DNA of 64,000 bases from NCBI RefSeq assembly GCF_000710915.1, contig NZ_BAUA01000223.1, forward strand, positions 1 to 64,000. Direction: 5' to 3'. The notes beneath the pieces are model-generated. The model was given only the letters and a program-made list of their open reading frames with translations, ran no database searches and was not told where the DNA came from. Position numbers and translations under genes: made by a program. This DNA is from Nocardia brasiliensis IFM 10847 (GTDB taxonomy: Bacteria; Actinomycetota; Actinomycetes; Mycobacteriales; Mycobacteriaceae). Positions 58,148 through 64,000 of the stretch are shown here, piece by piece; within the stretch, counting starts at the first letter, position 1; each line of letters opens with the position of its first letter.

Positions 58148-59809
58148 GTGACAACTAACGACCACAACCCGACCTCACCGCCCTGGCTGCAGAGTCAAGC
58201 GGTGGACACGGCCGACGCCACGGAGTCGGAGAAATCCGCCGAGCAGTCGCCCGAGCAGACCGGTGACGTGGAAGTGCCGGCGGTCGAGGCGGAGACGCCG
58301 GACCAGCCGGAGCAGGATCCCGCGCAGCCCGACTTCAGCGGTTCGACGGACCAGACCGTGTCCTACCCGCAGGCGTCCGCGCCGCCGCAGCCCTACGGCC
58401 CGCCCGACGGTTTCTCGCCGCCCGGCCCGGCCGAGCAATACGGCGGCTACGCCCCGCCGAACGCCGGTCCGTTCGCGCCGCCTGGCCCATATGAGCCATA
58501 TCAGACCGGGCCGTACCAACCGGTGGCCGGACACAGCGGCAGCCATCAGGTCGCGGAGGCGCCGAACCCCGGCTACGGCGAGTACCGCCAGGAGATCGGC
58601 CCCGACGGCCTGGTCCGGCGCGTACCGGAGCAGCCGGAAGCGCCCGCGCCGCAGCCCGAGCCCCAGGCCGCGCCGATCTACAGCTGGGCCCCGCCGCCTC
58701 CGCCGGTATCGCACCAGCCGCCACCGGTCTACCAGCAGCAGCCTCCGCCGCCGCAGCCGATGGGCCAGCAGCCAGCGCCGAGTTGGCAGGGTGGGCCGAA
58801 CCCGCATCAGCCCGCGCAGCCGTTCCAGCCGCAGCACGTGCCCGCGCCGGGTCAGCCCGGTCATTCGGTCAACGACCTGAACCTGCTCAAGCGGGCCAGG
58901 CGGGCTCCGCGCAGCGGCTGGCGCCGCGCCGTGCACAAGGCCACCGGCGGCATGCTCAATCCGGGTGAGTCCGCAGCCGACGTGGTCTACCGCGACCTGG
59001 TCGACCGGGTGAACCAGCCGGTGCGCGGCGATTACCGGATCGCGATCCTCTCGCTCAAGGGCGGTGTCGGCAAGACCACCACCACGGTCGGTCTCGGCTC
59101 GACGTTCGCGTCGCTGCGCGGCGATCGGGTCATCGCGATCGACGCCAACCCCGACCTCGGCACGCTCGCGCACCGGGTGCCGCGCCAGACCCGCTCGACC
59201 GTGCGCAACCTGCTCGAAGACCAGCACATCAGCCGGTACTCCGATGTCCGCGCGCACACCTCGCAGGCGCCCAGCCGCTTGGAAGTGCTTGCCAGCGAAC
59301 AGGATCCGGCGGTTTCGGAGGCGTTCAGCGAGGCCGACTACCGCAAGGCGATCGGCATCCTGCAGTCGTTCTACAACATCATCCTGACCGACTGCGGCAC
59401 CGGCCTGATGCACTCGGCCATGGCGGGCGTGCTCGATATGGCCAGCTCGCTGGTGCTGGTCACCTCGCCCGCGATCGACGGCGCGCGCAGCGCCTCGGCG
59501 ACGCTGGACTGGCTCGATCACCACGGCTACGGCAAGCTCGTCGAGCGCACCGTCGTCGTGGTCAACGCGTCCCGGCGTGGCGCCTCCACCGTCGACCTGG
59601 ATCAGCTGCGCAAGCTGTTCCTCGACCGCACCCGCGCGGTGCAGGTGGTGCCCTTCGACGACCACCTCGCCGAGGGCGCCGAGATCGACCTGGAACTGGT
59701 GAGCAAGCCGACCAGGCGAGCGCTGCTGGAACTGGCCGCGATGGTCGCCGACGACTTCGGTTACGTCGGCGCCCAGCAGTACCACCACCCGGGCCCGATG
59801 GGTCACTGA
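58148..59809 (+). CDS. Proline-rich MinD/ParA-like ATPase (EspI-like)
   Basis: Protein of 553 aa. Residues 1 to ~240 are disordered and rich in Pro, Gln, Ala and Glu. The C-terminal half is a MinD/ParA-type ATPase with deviant Walker A KGGVGKTT at 304-311, DANPD as switch I-like motif and LTDCGTG as Walker B-like. This layout is that of the ESX-associated EspI (Rv3876) and Rv0530-type proteins. No ESX core genes are nearby, so a link to type VII secretion is only by resemblance. GTG start with GGGGGA upstream. Confidence 0.85.
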   Translation: MTTNDHNPTSPPWLQSQAVDTADATESEKSAEQSPEQTGDVEVPAVEAETPDQPEQDPAQPDFSGSTDQTVSYPQASAPPQPYGPPDGFSPPGPAEQYGGYAPPNAGPFAPPGPYEPYQTGPYQPVAGHSGSHQVAEAPNPGYGEYRQEIGPDGLVRRVPEQPEAPAPQPEPQAAPIYSWAPPPPPVSHQPPPVYQQQPPPPQPMGQQPAPSWQGGPNPHQPAQPFQPQHVPAPGQPGHSVNDLNLLKRARRAPRSGWRRAVHKATGGMLNPGESAADVVYRDLVDRVNQPVRGDYRIAILSLKGGVGKTTTTVGLGSTFASLRGDRVIAIDANPDLGTLAHRVPRQTRSTVRNLLEDQHISRYSDVRAHTSQAPSRLEVLASEQDPAVSEAFSEADYRKAIGILQSFYNIILTDCGTGLMHSAMAGVLDMASSLVLVTSPAIDGARSASATLDWLDHHGYGKLVERTVVVVNASRRGASTVDLDQLRKLFLDRTRAVQVVPFDDHLAEGAEIDLELVSKPTRRALLELAAMVADDFGYVGAQQYHHPGPMGH

Positions 59810-59826
59810 AAACCCTGGAATACGTT

Positions 59827-59854
59827 GCGGCCCGGCACCTCTGTGCCGGGCCGC
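59827..59854. terminator. Bidirectional terminator (MinD-like / KAS)
   Basis: Perfect 12-bp stem GCGGCCCGGCAC with GTGCCGGGCCGC, loop CTCT, between converging genes. Confidence 0.8.
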
Positions 59855-59871
59855 AGTCCGTTTGCGCGACC

Positions 59872-61131
59872 TCAGTACTTGCCGAACAGCACCGCGGAGT
59901 TGTGCCCGCCGAAGCCGTAGGAGTTGTTCATCACGTACTGCACATCGGTGTATCTGGTTGCGCCGCTGACGATGTCGAGATCGATCTCGGCGTCCTGATG
60001 GTCCAGGTTGAGGGTCGGCGGTATCGCGCCGTCGCGCAGCGTCAGCACCGAGATCGCGGCCTCCAGCGCGCCCACCGCGCCGACCGAGTGGCCGAGCGCC
60101 GACTTGGGCGCGTAGATCGACGGATGGTTGCCGATCGCGGCCGAAACCCCTTTGGCCTCGGCCACATCGCCGAACGGCGTGCCGGTGGCGTGCGCGTTGA
60201 CGTGATCCACCTCGGCGCCGTCGACACCCGCGGTCTCCAGCGCGCGCCGCATCGCGCGCGCGTTGCCCCGGCCCTCCGGATCCGGCGCCACCAGGTGGTA
60301 GCCGTCGGCGGTCAGGCCCGCGCCGAGCAGCCGGGCGATCGGCCGCGCGCCTCGCGCCAGCGCGTGCTCCTCGGCCTCCAATACGAGCAGTGCCGCCGAC
60401 TCGCCGAAGACGAACCCGTCCCGGTCCCGATCGAACGGACGCGAGGCGCGTTCGGGTTCCTCGATCCGCGAACTCAACGCCCGCATGTTCGTAAAGCCCG
60501 CCAGCGCAAGGGCATTGATACGGCCTTCGACGCCACCCGCGACGATCATGTCCGCCTCACCGAGAATGATCGAGCGCCACGCGTGCACCAGCGCTTCACA
60601 ACCCGACGAACACGCCGACACCGGCGTCACCACGCTGGCCCGGGCGCCGAGTTCGAGCCCGAGCACCGCCGCGGGCCCGTTCGGCATGGCCATCGGGATC
60701 GCGAACGGCGAGACCTTGCGGTAGCCCTGATCGCGCAGGATGTCGTTCGAGTCGACGATCACCTCCGCGCCGCCGACGCCGGTGCCGATCGAGACGCCGA
60801 GCCGGTCCTGGTCCACCTCGGGCGCGCCGAGGGTCTCCCAGATGCGTTTGCCCATCACGTAGGCCACCTGCTGGACGTAGGACATGCGCCGCTTCTTGAT
60901 CCGGTCCAGCTCGGCGGTCGGGTCGACCTTGAACTTCGCCCCGATATCGATCGGTAAGCGTCCGCTCTCGACCTCCGGGTCCTCGAGTTTGCGCACCCCG
61001 CTCTCGCCCGCGAGGAGCCCCTTCCAGGTGGACTCGGCGTCGGCGCCGAGTGCGGAGGAAACCTCGACCGCGGTCACCACCACGCTCCGGAATCCTCCGT
61101 TGCGGGTGGAGAACTCGGTGATATCGCGCAT
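59872..61131 (-). CDS. Beta-ketoacyl-ACP synthase II (KasA/KasB-like)
   Basis: Condensing enzyme of the type II fatty-acid synthase (419 aa), elongating acyl-ACP with malonyl-ACP; in mycolic-acid bacteria such enzymes extend meromycolate precursors. The catalytic residues are C174 (VSACSSGCEA), H314 (NAHATGTP), K343 and H348 (KSALGHSVG), with the closing NSYGFGGHN; the numbering is within three residues of KasA. It is a single gene with no acpM, fabD or accD next to it, unlike the mycobacterial kas operon. ATG start MRDITEF with AAAGGA about twelve bases upstream; an earlier ATG is possible. Confidence 0.92.
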   Translation of the reverse strand: MRDITEFSTRNGGFRSVVVTAVEVSSALGADAESTWKGLLAGESGVRKLEDPEVESGRLPIDIGAKFKVDPTAELDRIKKRRMSYVQQVAYVMGKRIWETLGAPEVDQDRLGVSIGTGVGGAEVIVDSNDILRDQGYRKVSPFAIPMAMPNGPAAVLGLELGARASVVTPVSACSSGCEALVHAWRSIILGEADMIVAGGVEGRINALALAGFTNMRALSSRIEEPERASRPFDRDRDGFVFGESAALLVLEAEEHALARGARPIARLLGAGLTADGYHLVAPDPEGRGNARAMRRALETAGVDGAEVDHVNAHATGTPFGDVAEAKGVSAAIGNHPSIYAPKSALGHSVGAVGALEAAISVLTLRDGAIPPTLNLDHQDAEIDLDIVSGATRYTDVQYVMNNSYGFGGHNSAVLFGKY

Positions 61132-61358
61132 TGCTGTCGCGTGTCCTTTCGTATTGCCGGATAGCCTGTCCTGCAATCTATTTGGCAGAGCGGCGGCGCG
61201 TCATGTGCGGAACACTCACAGCCGGGCGCGGGAGTTGTGCGAAGTTACCAACGACGCCGACGCGTTCGCCCCCTAAGCTCGGCACTCGACCCCGGTACCA
61301 GTGGCTTCGCCGAGCCGCCCCCGAACGAACGCGAAACCGCCTGTAAGAACTCGACAAT

Positions 61359-62292
61359 TCACCGCAGGCCGACCGGGCTCCCGTCCGGCGGTGCCGATCC
61401 GGCGGTGACGGTGGCGACCGCGTCCCGGAACGCCGTCAGCACCGCCGCGATGGCGGGACGGTGCTCGGCGCGGCGACGGGTGGCCAGCTCGTAGACGCGG
61501 GCGGCGCGCACACCGGTGAGCCGCAGCACCGACAAGCCGGGGTGCGAGACCGCGTAGCGCGGCATCAGCGCCACGGCGTAGCCGGACGCGACCACGGTCT
61601 CGATGAGATGGAATTCGTTGAGCCGCTGCGCTATTCGCGGTCGCACACCGGTGACGGTGGCGATCGAGCGCAGCACGTCGTCGATCGGGAAGCCGCCCTT
61701 GACGCTGAGCCAGGTCTCGTCCGCGAGTTCGGCCGGGGTCACCGCGGAGCGCCCGGCGAGCCGATGGGTCGGCGCGACGACCACATCGATGGGCTCGCGC
61801 ATCAGCATGTGCACCGAGATACGCGAGTCGGCGACGGGCGCGGCGCGCTCGTCGCGATGGGTGAGCACCACGTCGTTGTCGGCGAGCAGCCGGGGCAGGT
61901 CCGCGGGCGGCAGGTCCCAGTCGGTGGCGACCAGGTCGACGCCGCTGTCGGTCATCGCGGGCAACACCAGGGGCAGCAAAAGCGCTCCGCCCGAAGGGAA
62001 TACGGCCACCCGGACCCGGCCGGCGGGGCGAGCCGCGATAGTGCGCCATCTCCGCCACAGCGCGATCCATCGCCGCGAGCACCTCGTCGGCGCGGACCAC
62101 CAGCGCCTGCCCCGCGTCGGTGAGCCGGACCCGGCGGCCGTGGGGTTCGAGCAACGCGACGCCCGCCTCCCGAGCCAGCACCTTGAGCTGCTGCGACACC
62201 GCCGAGGGGGTCATCGAGAGCGCGGCGGCGACGGCGGCGATGGTGCCCCGGTCCGCGAATTCGCACAGCACCCGCAGCCGGTCCAGCGACAT
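61359..62292 (-). pseudogene. LysR-family regulator, frameshifted
   Basis: Two frames together make a complete LysR protein. The first gives the winged helix (LDRLRVLCEFADRGTIAAVAAALSMTPSAVSQQLKVL, in pieces) to about residue 85. The second continues with AARPAGRVRVAVFPSGGALLLPLVLP and the whole effector domain to 61359. The break is near 62037, where one extra base turns HY-AARPAG into HYRGSPRRPG. Either the gene is a recent pseudogene or this is a base error. It diverges from the EamA exporter, which it would be expected to regulate. ATG at 62292, or 62349 for a longer N-terminus. Confidence 0.85.
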
Positions 62293-62419
62293 CGGCGGGC
62301 CGCCGGGATGCTCAGCCACCGGCGACCGTGCCGAGCGAGCACCGGGCATTGATCATGAAGCAAAACTACATCAATGATCCGTATTTATTCGATTGTTCTG
62401 ATGGTTAGCGGACCGCACG

Positions 62420-63382
62420 ATGGACCACGTGACCGCTCGTGATCGACTGCTCGGATTTACCGTCGTCCTGCTCTGGGGCCTGAACTTTCTCGCCATCCGC
62501 GTGGGACTCGATCACTTCCCGCCCTTCTTCTTCGCCGCGCTGCGGTTCGCGGTCATCGCGGTTCCGGTCCTGCTGTTCGTCCCGCGGCCGCAGGTGCGCA
62601 CGCGCTGGCTCCTGCTGTACGGCACCGGTTTCGGCATCCTGCAGTTCGCCTTCCTGTTCACTGCGATGCGGGTCGGCATGCCGACCGGGCTCGCCTCGCT
62701 GGTGCTGCAATCCTCCGCACCGTTCACCGTGCTGCTCGGCGCCCTGTTCCTGCGGGAACAGATCCGGTCGATCCAGGTCGCGGGCATCGTGGTCGCGCTG
62801 GCGGGCATGGCGGTGATCGGCTGGGACCGGCTCGAACACGCCACCCTGCTGCCGGTGCTGCTGACCCTGGCCGGCGGTCTCGGCTGGGCCTTCGGCAATA
62901 TCGGCGCGCGACAGGCGACGGTCGAGTCACCCGGCCTGAACACCCTGCACCTGACGCTGTGGCTGGCCGTGGTCCCGCCGTTGCCGTTGTTCGCGCTGTC
63001 CGCCGCCGCCGAGGGACCGGCCACCGGCTGGCACGCACTCGCCGACTCCTTCTCCGCGGCCGGTTGGCCCGCCCTGGTGGCGCTCGGCTACATCGCGGTG
63101 CTCGCCACGGTCATCGGCAGCGGCATGTGGACCTACCTGATGAGCCGCTACCCCGCCGGCGTCGTCGCGCCGCTGACGCTGCTGGTCCCTGTCGTCGGAA
63201 TCGCCGCAGCCTGGGCGTTTCTCGACGAAACCCCCACCCCCCTGTCCCTGGTCGGTGGCGTGATCGTCATCGCGGGTGCGTTCGCCGCCACCTCCGGCAA
63301 GCGCACCGCGACCGCCACCGGCCAGGCCGCGTCCCCCGACGCGGCCACCGATCGTCCCCGTCCGCATCTGATCGAGGCCTGA
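62420..63382 (+). CDS. EamA/DMT-superfamily exporter
   Basis: Integral membrane protein of 320 aa with ten predicted helices in two EamA repeats (VVLLWGLNFLAIRVGLDHFPPFFFAALRF begins repeat 1; LAGGLGWAFGNIGARQA begins repeat 2). Members export amino acids or other metabolites, for example the YdcZ/RhaT/EamA group. The last ~25 residues are polar. It diverges from a LysR gene that is frameshifted in this sequence; if the regulator is dead, expression may be altered. The 211 bases after it contain no clear gene. Confidence 0.9.
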   Translation: MDHVTARDRLLGFTVVLLWGLNFLAIRVGLDHFPPFFFAALRFAVIAVPVLLFVPRPQVRTRWLLLYGTGFGILQFAFLFTAMRVGMPTGLASLVLQSSAPFTVLLGALFLREQIRSIQVAGIVVALAGMAVIGWDRLEHATLLPVLLTLAGGLGWAFGNIGARQATVESPGLNTLHLTLWLAVVPPLPLFALSAAAEGPATGWHALADSFSAAGWPALVALGYIAVLATVIGSGMWTYLMSRYPAGVVAPLTLLVPVVGIAAAWAFLDETPTPLSLVGGVIVIAGAFAATSGKRTATATGQAASPDAATDRPRPHLIEA

Positions 63383-63594
63383 ATCCGCCCGGACATTCAT
63401 GTGTGCCAAAGGGTTCTGGCAACCGTCGTCACAGCTTCGCCTATCCCGGCGCCGATATCGCTATGCTCACAGCCATTGTCCGAATCAGCGTTCCCTCGGG
63501 CGAGGCACGGGGCGGGTAAGCCGGTTCGGGACCTGCCGCTTTACAGTAGTGACAACATGTAACAAAGGTCCTGAGGCTAGGCACAGAGCGGCGC

Positions 63595-64000
63595 ATGGCA
63601 GAACATCGGTGGACCGTATCGCGCAGGAATGTTCTTCGCGGCACGGTGACGGCGGGGGTAGCGACAGCGGGGGCACTGCTGACCGGCGCGCTCAGATCCG
63701 GGCCTGCCGCCGGTGATCCGGGCGGCAGGCGGGTCGCGGTACTCGGTGGCGGTGTCGCGGGCTTGACCGCGGCGCACGAACTGATCGAACGTGGTTTTCA
63801 GGTCACGATTTTCGAGCGACGCGCATGGGGCGGTAAGGCGCGCAGTGTGCCGGTCCCCGGCACCGGCTCCGGCGGCCGGCCGGATCTGCCCGGCGAGCAC
63901 GGTTTCCGCTTCTTCCCCGGTTTCTATCAGCACGTGCCCGACACGATGCGGCGAATTCCGTTCGGCGACAACCCGAATGGGGTGTGGAACAACCTGGTCG
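63595..64000 (+). CDS. Tat-exported FAD oxidoreductase (phytoene-desaturase-like), 5' part
   Basis: The first 135 codons of a gene cut by the window end. It begins MAEHRWTVSRRNVLRG, a twin-arginine signal, followed by a hydrophobic stretch. The FAD/NAD motif is VAVLGGGVAGLTAAHELIERG, then FERRAWGGKARSVP and LPGEHGFRFFPGFYQHVPDTMRRIP. This pattern belongs to the hydroxysqualene dehydroxylase/phytoene desaturase-like group. The substrate cannot be judged from this part. The ATG is taken because it opens the Tat signal. The frame stays open to base 64000. Confidence 0.82.
   Translation, partial: MAEHRWTVSRRNVLRGTVTAGVATAGALLTGALRSGPAAGDPGGRRVAVLGGGVAGLTAAHELIERGFQVTIFERRAWGGKARSVPVPGTGSGGRPDLPGEHGFRFFPGFYQHVPDTMRRIPFGDNPNGVWNNLV

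Noticed and set aside
55928..58165. A 745-codon minus-strand frame
   Set aside because: Antisense to leuA; composition is that of a shadow frame and no motif is recognisable.
58175..59806. A 543-codon minus-strand frame
   Set aside because: Antisense to the MinD/ParA-like ATPase gene, with arginine-rich shadow composition.

Overview
The window is high-GC actinobacterial chromosome, most likely Nocardia or a close mycolic-acid relative. Three things point there. The first 18 kb keeps the gene order of Mycobacterium tuberculosis Rv3667 to Rv3683: acs, a holin-like membrane protein, ephE, marP, a Nudix enzyme, a thioredoxin, nth, crp, an MBL hydrolase, RidA, two ArsA/Get3-like ATPases, whiB4, ponA2 and a metallophosphoesterase. 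Later asd, ask and leuA recall Rv3708c to Rv3710. The class A beta-lactamase, the cholesterol oxidase and the KasA/B-type synthase also fit. Almost every gene has GC-rich third positions, and many appear to be read from leaderless promoters (TANNNT followed 6 to 8 bases later by ATG or GTG).

Layout. 1-19.6 kb is conserved core: acetate activation, Na+/H+ exchange, the acid-resistance protease MarP with a DNA-repair/redox operon, Crp with a short upstream ORF that abuts it, the BagA/BagB-like ATPase pair, WhiB4, the cell-wall synthase PonA2, and a tRNA-Pro. 19.6-34 kb is accessory: four TetR regulators in the stretch, each beside a transporter, membrane protein or oxidative enzyme and usually with clear palindromic operators; a short-chain dehydrogenase-like protein without catalytic residues; a SCO2522-family gene beside decayed fragments; a GntR-regulated allophanate hydrolase; an FAD monooxygenase; and a P450. 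34-43.5 kb holds a tandem pair of secreted serine hydrolases, a Fur-type regulator with a catalase, a lipoprotein class A beta-lactamase, and a TetR regulator with a GH3 glucosidase. 43.5-46.4 kb is the aspartate pathway (ask-asd). 46.4-55.8 kb has a tandem DHFR-like pair with a TetR gene, small stress and membrane proteins, a voltage-sensor-like membrane protein, a Tat-exported cholesterol oxidase, a lipoprotein peptidase and a TauE exporter. 55.9-64 kb has leuA behind a leucine leader-peptide attenuator, a proline-rich MinD/ParA-like ATPase, a beta-ketoacyl-ACP synthase, a frameshifted LysR gene next to an EamA exporter, and the start of a Tat-exported FAD oxidoreductase.

No insertion sequence, CRISPR array, rRNA or replication origin was seen. 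Gene remnants occur at about 19.6, 23.4, 24.8, 46.4 and 62.0 kb. The strongest unusual signals are regulatory: the uORF abutting crp, the leuA leader with its terminator, and a five-fold operator array between an MFS pump and its TetR regulator. Next come a voltage-sensor-like protein without a pore and two enzyme-family proteins that have lost their active-site residues. All family names come from reading translations and motifs, without database searches.
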